Shown here piece after piece: positions 52,437 through 59,792 of a stretch of DNA of 64,000 nt. How positions within the stretch are numbered: position 1 is the stretch's first letter; every line of letters begins with the position of its first letter. A model generated the notes under the pieces. That model was not told where the DNA came from and did not search any database. It was given only the letters and a program-made list of their open reading frames with translations. This stretch comes from VAXT01 sp035318925 (GTDB lineage Bacteria; Actinomycetota; Thermoleophilia; Gaiellales; Gaiellaceae), in contig DATHDS010000008.1 in NCBI GenBank assembly GCA_035318925.1, forward strand, positions 50,422 through 114,421, in the 5' to 3' direction. Position numbers and translations under genes: made by a program.

Positions 52437-52502
52437 AATCGTCAAAACCGGTGAGGCGTGGCAGCCCCACGCTCGGTCGGTTTCGACTTGGGCGACGCTC
52501 CG
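52437..52502 (+). pseudogene. Decayed tRNA-Sec fragment (first remnant)
   Basis: Starting from TCAAAACCGGTG (identical 12-mer to the tRNA-Sec anticodon loop and stem) the sequence follows the tRNA through variable arm, T-arm and acceptor 3' strand with several substitutions and single-base indels, ending GCGACGCTCCG against GCGCCGCTCCG. There is no 5' acceptor strand, so it cannot fold as a tRNA. Confidence 0.6.
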
Positions 52503-52665
52503 TCGAACGGCGGGTGGAAATCCATCTGTTGCGATCTGGTGAAGGCCTTGACCGGTAGTTGCGGCATCTGAGAGGGTCGTCATTGGATCGTCGCCGCGTT
52601 CTCGTGACGCGACGGTCTCAGGTCATCGAGGTCGTACATGCGACGTCCAGAAAACGGAGGTCGGC

Positions 52666-53856
52666 ATGGCAACGATCGAAAGCGCAACCGAGGTCCGTCC
52701 GTTCAGCATCGAGGTCCCGGAAGAGGAACTGGACGACCTCCGCAGGCGCATCGCCGCGACCCGCTGGCCCAGCAAGGAGCTCGTCGAAGACCGCTCGCAG
52801 GGCGTGCAGCTGGCCACGATGCAGGCGCTCGCGAGCTACTGGACGAAGGAGTACGACTGGGGCAAGGCGCAGGAGAAGCTGAACGCGCTACCCCAGTTCA
52901 CGACCGAGATCGACGGGATCGAGATCCACTTCATCCACGTCAAGTCGGAGCACGAGGACGCCTTGCCGCTGATCATGACCCACGGCTGGCCGGGCTCGGT
53001 CGTCGAGCTGCTCGAGACGATCGGCCCACTCACCGATCCGACCACGCACGGCGGCAGCGCCGAGGATGCGTTCGACCTCGTGCTGCCGTCCGTTCCCGGA
53101 TACGGCTTCTCCGCCGAGCCGACCGAGCTCGGCTGGGAACTGGGCCGGACCGCACGGGCCTGGACCGAGCTGATGCGCCGCCTCGGCTACACCCGCTACG
53201 TGGCCCAAGGCGGCGACGTGGGCGCAGGCGTCACTGACGCGATGGGCCGCCAGGCACCCGAGGGGCTAATTGGCATCCACACGAACCTGCTCGTGCCGGC
53301 GCTTGGCGGCACGATGCCGACGGACACTGACGCGGAAAGCGCCGCGGCCGCGCAGCTCGCCACCTTCGGGAAGTCTGGAAACGGCTACTTCGTCGAGATG
53401 GCCACTCGACCGCAGACGATCGGTTATGCCCTGCTCGACTCCCCCATAGCCCTGGCCGCCTGGATGCTCGACCACGACACCGACGCCTATTACAAAATCG
53501 CGGGCGCCTTCGTCGATGGGCAACCGTCGGGCAACCTCACCCGGGACAACGTCCTGGACAACATCACGACGTACTGGCTGACCGGCACCGGCGCCTCCGC
53601 GGCCCGGTCGTACTGGGAGGCCTACGGGCCGGACGCGCCCGCCGCGGGTAGCCAGCCTCTGCCGCCGCCGACGATCCCGGTCGGCTTCACGACGTTCCCG
53701 GGCGAGATCTGGCGGACGCCACGCAGCTGGGTCGACGCGAGCTATCCGAACGTCATCTACTTCAACGAGGTCGATAAGGGCGGCCACTTCGCAGCCTGGG
53801 AGGAGCCGGAGCTCTTCTCCACCGAGGTGCGAGCCGCGTTCAAGTCACTCCGATGA
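52666..53856 (+). CDS. Epoxide hydrolase (alpha/beta-hydrolase with EHN domain)
   Basis: A 396-residue soluble epoxide hydrolase. The N-terminal EHN region (PFSIEVPEEELDDLRRRIAATRWP) is followed by the core with oxyanion motif HGWPGS, catalytic nucleophile Asp in GGDVGAGVT, a Tyr-containing cap region and a terminal His in KGGHFAAWEEPELF. It opens epoxides to diols; the natural substrate is unknown. It sits alone between the tRNA-Sec remnant and a small membrane protein gene. Confidence 0.9.
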   Translation: MATIESATEVRPFSIEVPEEELDDLRRRIAATRWPSKELVEDRSQGVQLATMQALASYWTKEYDWGKAQEKLNALPQFTTEIDGIEIHFIHVKSEHEDALPLIMTHGWPGSVVELLETIGPLTDPTTHGGSAEDAFDLVLPSVPGYGFSAEPTELGWELGRTARAWTELMRRLGYTRYVAQGGDVGAGVTDAMGRQAPEGLIGIHTNLLVPALGGTMPTDTDAESAAAAQLATFGKSGNGYFVEMATRPQTIGYALLDSPIALAAWMLDHDTDAYYKIAGAFVDGQPSGNLTRDNVLDNITTYWLTGTGASAARSYWEAYGPDAPAAGSQPLPPPTIPVGFTTFPGEIWRTPRSWVDASYPNVIYFNEVDKGGHFAAWEEPELFSTEVRAAFKSLR

Positions 53857-53883
53857 AACTCAACCTCAGAAAGGCGGTGTCTC

Positions 53884-54573
53884 ATGTTCGATTGGGAACG
53901 CAACTGGCGCGGTAGCGGAATCTTCTTCGTCGTACTTTTCGCCATCTGTTGGGTCATCTACGGCAGTCAGCCGAAGGTGGGCGCCTCGGCGGACAAGCTC
54001 GTCTCGTTCTATGACGGCGATCGCACCCGGATCCTGATTGCCGGCACCCTGCTCGCGTTCAACCTCCTGAACCTGTTGTGGTTCGCAGCGGCGCTCTCGA
54101 GCGTTCTCCGTGATGCCGGGATGGGCGGTTGGGGGAGGGCGGCGACAGCCTCCAGCGCAGCCCTCGGCGCCGTCTTGTTTGTCATCTACACGGTGAACCT
54201 GACACTGGCGTACTCGATCGCGGGCTCTGGGAACGACCAGGTCACGTCCGGTCTCAACGACCTGTCGTGGATCTTGGCGATCGTTGCGTCGTTCCCGGCG
54301 GCGATGCTGGTCATGTCGGGATCGTTCGGCCTCTGGCGGGCGGGAATCATCTCGACCGCGCCCTTCCTGGCGGGAGTGACGGTCATGGTGCTCGTCCTGC
54401 TCCGCGCAACCACTTGGGCGGGCGACGGATTCTGGGCGCCCGACGGTGCATATACGCAGTACATCTCGACGATCGTCACTCTTGCGTGGGTCGCCGTCGT
54501 CAGCGGCTTCCTCTACATGCGAAGCCCTGCGACGGCGAAAGCGCCTGAGCGGGCGGCCGTCCTCGCGCCGTGA
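53884..54573 (+). CDS. Six-helix membrane protein (DUF4386-like)
   Basis: A 229-residue protein with about six hydrophobic helices (GIFFVVLFAICWVIYGSQP, ILIAGTLLAFNLLNLLWFAA and on), lacking charged residues in most of them. The pattern resembles DUF4386 proteins. No known function. The stop overlaps the start of the BI-1-like gene (GTGA). Confidence 0.65.
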   Translation: MFDWERNWRGSGIFFVVLFAICWVIYGSQPKVGASADKLVSFYDGDRTRILIAGTLLAFNLLNLLWFAAALSSVLRDAGMGGWGRAATASSAALGAVLFVIYTVNLTLAYSIAGSGNDQVTSGLNDLSWILAIVASFPAAMLVMSGSFGLWRAGIISTAPFLAGVTVMVLVLLRATTWAGDGFWAPDGAYTQYISTIVTLAWVAVVSGFLYMRSPATAKAPERAAVLAP

Positions 54574-55220
54574 GCACCTACGACACCACCGTTTCGCCAG
54601 TTGCCGAGCGCGACCAGGCGCGCGCGCTGTTCGGCCAGACGATGGGGCTCGTGGCGGTCACCGCGGGCCTCTTCGCGCTCGGTGCCTACCTCGGCCGCGA
54701 TCTCTCCTACGGCTGGGGCTTCGTCGCGTTCATCGCGAGCTTCGGCCTCCTGATCGGGATCAACATCGCGGTCTCGCGCTCGGAGCAACTCGCGATCGGC
54801 CTGCTCTTTGGCTTCGGCGTCCTGGTCGGGCTCGGAGTCGCGCCGACGATCGCGTACTACGCGTCGACGAACCCGCAGTCGGTGTGGCAGGCGGGCGGGG
54901 CGACGGCGCTCTTCATCGCCGGCTTCGGCGCGGCCGGGTACGCCACGCGACGCGACCTCTCGGGACTCGCCCGGGTGTGCTTCTGGGCGCTCCTCCTGCT
55001 GATCGTCTTCGGGATCGTGACGATCTTCGTGAGCATCCCGAACGGCGCATTGATCTACTCGATCGTCGGCCTGGTGATCTTCGCCGGGTTCACGATGTAC
55101 GACTTCCAGCGACTGAGGCGGACGCAGGACATTCGCGCCGCGCCGGGGCTCGCCGCCTCGATCTTCCTCGACGTCCTGAACGTGTTCCTGCTCTTGCTCA
55201 CCCTGTTCAACCGCGACTAG
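54570..55220 (+). CDS. Bax inhibitor-1/YccA-like membrane protein
   Basis: A 216-residue protein with seven hydrophobic helices and the late conserved motif YDFQRLRR, whose Asp is part of the pH-sensing pair in the BI-1 (TMBIM) family. Members act as calcium or proton leak channels or as partners of membrane proteases. GTG start overlaps the previous stop. It is the last clearly translated gene before a 178-bp gap with a short peptide. Confidence 0.8.
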   Translation: MSTYDTTVSPVAERDQARALFGQTMGLVAVTAGLFALGAYLGRDLSYGWGFVAFIASFGLLIGINIAVSRSEQLAIGLLFGFGVLVGLGVAPTIAYYASTNPQSVWQAGGATALFIAGFGAAGYATRRDLSGLARVCFWALLLLIVFGIVTIFVSIPNGALIYSIVGLVIFAGFTMYDFQRLRRTQDIRAAPGLAASIFLDVLNVFLLLLTLFNRD

Positions 55221-55244
55221 CCACGACTGGAACGGAGTTTCGTC

Positions 55245-55343
55245 ATGAGTTCCACCGAGACCACAGCGAGCGAGACCGAGAGCAGTACGGCGTTCGGACC
55301 GCTGAACCTGCTGGCGGCGGAGGGCTACCGGGTAGTTAAGTGA
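55245..55343 (+). CDS. Possible 32-residue peptide
   Basis: A short frame from ATG 55245 to TGA at 55341, with CGGAG ten bases upstream, encodes a Ser/Thr/Glu-rich N-terminus followed by AFGPLNLLAAEGYRVVK. It is in the gap between the BI-1-like and thioredoxin-like genes. The C-terminal part could be a relic of a longer protein. Weakly supported. Confidence 0.35.
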   Translation: MSSTETTASETESSTAFGPLNLLAAEGYRVVK

Positions 55344-55398
55344 TCCTGACCGCCGCAGCCGCGGTCCGCCGGCCAACCGCAGCGGCGGCCCGCTAGCC

Positions 55399-56394
55399 GT
55401 GGAGCAGCCGACCCAACACATGGTCGACTTGCCCGTCGAAGGTGAGCTCCCATCGCTCGGCGGCGCCACGGGATGGCTCAATTCGCAACCGCTCGCGGCG
55501 GCGGACCTGCGGGGGAAGGTCGTCCTCGTCGACTTCTGGACCTACACCTGCATCAACTGGCTCCGCACGCTCTCTTACATCCGCGCGTGGGCGGAGCAGT
55601 ACGCGGATCAAGGGTTGGTCGTCATCGGAGTCCACACGCCCGAGTTCCCATTCGAGGAAGACGTCGACAACGTACGCGAGGCCGCGAAGCAGATGGCGGT
55701 CGAGTATCCGATCGCGCTCGACAGCGACTACGCGGTCTGGCGCGCCTTCGACAACAACTACTGGCCGGCCGTCTACATCGCCGACGCACAAGGCCAGATC
55801 CGGCACCACCACTTTGGCGAGGGCGGATACGAAGAAGCGGAAGGGGTCATCCAGCAATTAGTGCGCGAGGCGGGGCTGGGCGATGTGCGCGACGACCTGG
55901 TCTCCGTAACCGCCGACGGTTTCGAGGCTCAGGCAGATTGGGCGAACCTGGAGTCACCGGAGACGTACCTCGGTTACGAGCAAGCGCAGAACTTCGCGTC
56001 CCCCGGTGGCGCCTCGCTTGACGAGGCTCGCAGCTACGTCGCTCCGGACCGCTTGGCGCTCAACGAGTGGGCCCTGACGGGGGAGTGGACAGTCGAGAGA
56101 GGGGCGAGCGTGCTGAACCAAGGCGAGGGTCGGATCTCCTTCCGCTTCCACGCCCGAGACGTTCACCTCGTCATGGGGCCGCCGGAACGAGGCACGTCGG
56201 TGCCGTTCCGCGTGCTCGTCGATGGAGAGCCTCCCGGCGCCGCTCACGGGCTCGACGTCGACGAACAGGGTCGCGGGACGGTGGTCCAACAGCGGCTCTA
56301 TCAGCTGATTCGCGAGCCGCGATCGATCACCGACCGCACATTGGAGATCACGTTCCTCGCGCCCTGCGAGGCCTACGCGTTCACGTTCGGCTAG
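55399..56394 (+). CDS. Thioredoxin-like protein resembling the DipZ C-terminal domain, single active-site Cys
   Basis: A 331-residue protein. Residues 35-155 are a thioredoxin/TlpA-type fold with FWTYTCINWLRTL; the family motif CxxC is here CINW, so the resolving Cys is missing and a normal disulphide exchange is not expected. The C-terminal 160 residues form the beta-sandwich domain found at the end of DipZ-type proteins. No signal peptide is visible. GTG 55399, or ATG 55420. Confidence 0.82.
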   Translation: MEQPTQHMVDLPVEGELPSLGGATGWLNSQPLAAADLRGKVVLVDFWTYTCINWLRTLSYIRAWAEQYADQGLVVIGVHTPEFPFEEDVDNVREAAKQMAVEYPIALDSDYAVWRAFDNNYWPAVYIADAQGQIRHHHFGEGGYEEAEGVIQQLVREAGLGDVRDDLVSVTADGFEAQADWANLESPETYLGYEQAQNFASPGGASLDEARSYVAPDRLALNEWALTGEWTVERGASVLNQGEGRISFRFHARDVHLVMGPPERGTSVPFRVLVDGEPPGAAHGLDVDEQGRGTVVQQRLYQLIREPRSITDRTLEITFLAPCEAYAFTFG

Positions 56395-56397
56395 CCG

Positions 56398-59106
56398 CTA
56401 CCGGCGCCCGACGACCAGCTTGACCGGGAAGCCGCGGCGCTTGCTGACGCCCGGCCTCGGGCTCTGGCCGATCACACGGCCGACTCGGCGCGAGCGGGTG
56501 CGGCGGATCCGTCCCACCGAGCAGTGTGCCCTGCGGATCCGCGTCTTCGCCTTGCCGAGCTTTAGCCCGATCACCCGCGGCACGTGGCAGCGCACCGGCG
56601 GAGGTGGCGGCGGTGGCGGTGGTGGTGGCGCCGGCGGCGGCGGCGGTGGTGGCGGAGGTGGTGGAGGCGGTGGTCCGGCCGGTGTGTAGATGACCGCGAG
56701 ACCGGAAGAGATCGCGCCGCCGTCTCCGTTGCAGCCGTACTGTGCGAAGAGGCCGGTCGGCGAGTCCTGCACGCCCTCGGTCGAGGAGGTGCCGCCTGTG
56801 TCGGTCGCGCCATAGATCGTCTTCAGCACCTGATCGTTCTCGTTGAAGACGGCCTCGAAGTTGGCGTTACCCGTCCCCGGGAAGTACTGCGCCCTCCACT
56901 CGATGTAGAAGGTGCGATTCGGGGGCGAGCCCGTCGTCGCCGTGTAGATGCCGTAGCCGGAGTTCGCCGTGTACAGGTCGTCCCAGTAGGGGAAGAACGC
57001 GCGCCCGTACGGCTCGGCGTTCAGGCACGTGTTCGCAAAGTCGTTCAAGTCGCCGTCGAACTGGATCGTCCCGTTCGACTCGACGACGCCCGCGGTGTAC
57101 GACCGGCCGTAGACGTGGACCGGGAAGGGGAACGTGATAGCCGTCGTACAGTCGTCGCAGTGGTTGCCGGTGTCGGCCGTCCCGGGCACGATCGCCTGTC
57201 CCGTCTGGGTCGTGATCGTGTAGTTCGGGCACGGGGCCGTGGGCACGGTGAAGTTGACGTTGTAGGTGCCCTCGGTGGCCGTCAGCACGAGATGGAAGCT
57301 GACGTTCACGCCGCAGACGATCGACTCGTCGGCGTTGCCCTGGAAGCGGGTCGAGTTCGTCCCCGTGCCACCCACAGGGATGTCCGGGTAGGCCGAGTTA
57401 CCGGTCGTGATCGTGATCCCGGCGGTCGGCGAGGTGAGGACGCCGCTAATCGAGTGGGCATCTGCTTCGCCGGCGTTGCGGATCCGCTCGTCGAGCCCGA
57501 AGCTCTCACCGGGGTCGATGTAGCCGTTCGAGTTTCCGTCGAACAGGGTCGTCAGGTCGTGCACGAGGTTGGGCTCCGGCGGCGGAGGCGGTCCACTCGA
57601 ATTCTTGTCGAAGAAGACATCCTGCTGAGCGGTGCCGTTGTCCAGGACGCGCCCGTCCACCCAGGTGACGTAGTGGCCGGCTGTGTTGCTGAAGCTGCGG
57701 TCGTAGTCGCCCGTGTAACAGGGCTGGACGTCTCCGTCCGGTTGCAGGGGGAGCGGGCTGACGGCATCGCTCAGGACCTCGTCGCCCGCCCAGGTCACAC
57801 CGTTGTCCGGCGAGATCCGCGCGAAGCGCTCGTAGCTGTCGCCCGTGGTGTTTCGGGCGTCGTACCAGCTGACGAGCACGTTGCCGGTCGGTGAGACCGA
57901 GAGCGACGGCTGCCACTGGGAGCGAGTCGTGCTATCCGTGTTCAGCTTGAGCGGTGTGCTCCACGTCAGCCCGTTGTCGGCCGAGCGCACGTAGTAGACG
58001 TCGCCGTAGTCCGAGCCCGTCCCGTGCTGCGCATAGGCGTAGTGGATGATCCCGTCGGGACCGGCGCCGATGTCGCCCCAGCCCATGTGCCGCCAGTAGG
58101 CGGGGAACATGGCGGCGAAGTAGCCGCAGGTCGACTGGCCCGGGCCCGCGAAGGACGCGCCCGTGTTCGACGAGGTCCAGGTCGTGCCGCCGTTCACGGA
58201 GCGGTAGATCCTGTTCGTGCGGCTGCCGAGCCCGCCCTCGCCTTCGTCCATCGCCGCGATGAAGACGGTGCCGTCCGGGCCGACGTCGATCTGCACGTTG
58301 CGGATGAACGCGTTGTTGACGGTCACAGGCGAGGTCCAGGTCGCCCCGCCGTTGTCAGAGTGGATGACCTGGAGTGCGCCCCCGGTTGTGAAGTTGTTCC
58401 AGGAGAGGTACTCGCGGCCGAAATAGGGGCTCGAGGGATTGTTGTCGACGTAGCCCGACTCGCGGTCGTCGCTGTCGCCGTTGTGCGCGCAGGGGCCGTT
58501 CCCCCAGGTCACGCCGTCGGTTGAGGTCCAGACGCCCAGGCCCCCTCCGCCGCAGCTCGAGGCGAGGAAGACGGCGATCCACTTCGAGTGCATCTGGTCG
58601 TAGAAGACGACCGGGTCGCCGTAGCCCGAGCCGTGGCCGGTGCAGAAGGGCCGCGTGTTCAGGAGGTGGAAGGTCACGCCGTTGTCGGTCGAGTACGACC
58701 CGCCCGAGTAGCATGAAGGTGCCGTCGCCGAGTCGTTGTAGGCCGTGACGACCGTGTTCCCCTGGGCCCAGGTCTGGGTCTCCGACTGAGTCACGTGCGG
58801 GAAGGTTCCCTCGCCCAGGGTCTCGTTGACGTCCGGGCCACCGTAGGTCTCAGGGCGGAGCAGGCCAAGTGACGAGAAGCTCGTCGAGTGCGCCTGGCCG
58901 CCTGCGTTCGAGCGCCCGCAGGAAGCGAGTATCTGCGCGGCGTGCGCGTTCATCTGCTTCTCGAGCTGGAGCCTCTCGATCGAGGCGCAGGCTGTCTGCT
59001 GGTTCTTGGTCGCGTTCGCCCCGGCCGCGAGCGCGCCCGCGAGCACGATCACGAGGGCCAGGAAGGCAGCCAGCCAAGGCCAGCGCACATGGGGTCGCTG
59101 TTGCAC
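56398..59106 (-). CDS. Large secreted Asp-box (sialidase-like propeller) protein with polyproline-PASTA tail
   Basis: A 902-residue exported protein with signal anchor WLAAFLALVIVLAGALAAGA. From about residue 95 to 490 it has at least five Asp-box motifs (STDNGVTF, TSTDGVTW, SDNGGATW, SADNGLTW, SPDNGVTW) characteristic of sialidase/BNR propellers, but catalytic Arg triads of true sialidases are not evident. A middle domain (PNLVHDLTTLFDGNSNGYIDPG) and a Cys-rich beta domain follow. The tail is a run of about 25 prolines (one Ala) and a PASTA-like domain (VRCHVPRVIGLKLG…AHCSVG) nearly identical in pattern to that of the subtilase at 30161. Extracellular; function unknown. Confidence 0.85.
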   Translation of the reverse strand: MQQRPHVRWPWLAAFLALVIVLAGALAAGANATKNQQTACASIERLQLEKQMNAHAAQILASCGRSNAGGQAHSTSFSSLGLLRPETYGGPDVNETLGEGTFPHVTQSETQTWAQGNTVVTAYNDSATAPSCYSGGSYSTDNGVTFHLLNTRPFCTGHGSGYGDPVVFYDQMHSKWIAVFLASSCGGGGLGVWTSTDGVTWGNGPCAHNGDSDDRESGYVDNNPSSPYFGREYLSWNNFTTGGALQVIHSDNGGATWTSPVTVNNAFIRNVQIDVGPDGTVFIAAMDEGEGGLGSRTNRIYRSVNGGTTWTSSNTGASFAGPGQSTCGYFAAMFPAYWRHMGWGDIGAGPDGIIHYAYAQHGTGSDYGDVYYVRSADNGLTWSTPLKLNTDSTTRSQWQPSLSVSPTGNVLVSWYDARNTTGDSYERFARISPDNGVTWAGDEVLSDAVSPLPLQPDGDVQPCYTGDYDRSFSNTAGHYVTWVDGRVLDNGTAQQDVFFDKNSSGPPPPPEPNLVHDLTTLFDGNSNGYIDPGESFGLDERIRNAGEADAHSISGVLTSPTAGITITTGNSAYPDIPVGGTGTNSTRFQGNADESIVCGVNVSFHLVLTATEGTYNVNFTVPTAPCPNYTITTQTGQAIVPGTADTGNHCDDCTTAITFPFPVHVYGRSYTAGVVESNGTIQFDGDLNDFANTCLNAEPYGRAFFPYWDDLYTANSGYGIYTATTGSPPNRTFYIEWRAQYFPGTGNANFEAVFNENDQVLKTIYGATDTGGTSSTEGVQDSPTGLFAQYGCNGDGGAISSGLAVIYTPAGPPPPPPPPPPPPPPAPPPPPPPPPPPVRCHVPRVIGLKLGKAKTRIRRAHCSVGRIRRTRSRRVGRVIGQSPRPGVSKRRGFPVKLVVGRR
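56598..56674 (+). repeat. GGN-triplet tract encoding polyproline
   Basis: About 25 GGN triplets (CCN prolines on the minus strand), with one GCC interruption giving Ala. Same kind of tract as at 30360-30413, in the matching position of a PASTA-tailed secreted protein. Confidence 0.8.
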
Positions 59107-59321
59107 TGCGATACCTCCCTCCCCTTCAACGTTCCCCCCTCCGACTCCGGGAGCTTGAGGAGGTTCTACTCCTTTGCGACCTGCTTTTCAACGAGCCTCG
59201 CGCTCGCTGAGGACGGAGCGCACCGTCCTGCGGCGCAGGCCTTCGGGCCGAGTCGGTTATCGTTGACAAGAGTGAGGTCGCGGCGCCTCCGGAATCGCAC
59301 AGCAAGAGGGAGGGAGAGGCT

Positions 59322-59792
59322 GTGACTGAATCCGTCGAGAACGAGATCGTCGCCGACGTGGCGCGGGGGCTCGTCGCCCAGACCGCACCCCAGGAGCTCC
59401 CGCTCTTCCGGGCGATGAGCGAGGCCTATTTCAAGGATCCGCAGAAGGTCCTCGAACAGAAGCAAGGCAAGGACGAGATGCTCGGATTCGGCGTCGAGAT
59501 CGCCATGTTCGTTGCGCCCGTCGCGCTGGAGGTCGCGAAGACCGTGGTCACATTCCTCGTGGCTGAGCTCCGGAAAAGTGCGGAGAAGGAGGCCTCGGGC
59601 GCGATCCAGGAGCGTGTCCACGAGCTCTTCCACCGAGACACAGGCGGTGGCGAACCACAGCCCGGGCTCACTCGCGAGCAACTCGCTCGCGTCCACGAAG
59701 TGGCACTCAAGAAGGCGAGCGAGCTCAAGCTCCCGAAGCCCCAGGCTGACCTGCTCGCCGACTCGGTCGTCGGCAGTCTCAGCGTCGCATGA
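59322..59792 (+). CDS. Helical protein paired with M48 protease, unknown
   Basis: A 156-residue protein with one amphipathic-to-hydrophobic helix in the middle (GFGVEIAMFVAPVALEVAKTVVTFLVAEL) and charged helices on either side. No known domain. GTG start with GGGAGG upstream. Its stop overlaps the M48 start (ATGA), so the two are coupled, and it may be the protease's partner or substrate. A 215-bp gap upstream, with no gene visible, holds TTGACA at about 59264 but no convincing -10. Confidence 0.6.
   Translation: MTESVENEIVADVARGLVAQTAPQELPLFRAMSEAYFKDPQKVLEQKQGKDEMLGFGVEIAMFVAPVALEVAKTVVTFLVAELRKSAEKEASGAIQERVHELFHRDTGGGEPQPGLTREQLARVHEVALKKASELKLPKPQADLLADSVVGSLSVA

Noticed and set aside
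55341..55360. In-frame TGA read as selenocysteine after the 32-residue frame
   Set aside because: A second TGA follows two codons later and there is no downstream protein in that frame, so no selenoprotein is supported here.
59264..59300. A sigma70 promoter for the gene at 59322
   Set aside because: TTGACA is present, but no TANNNT-like -10 lies 15-19 bases downstream.
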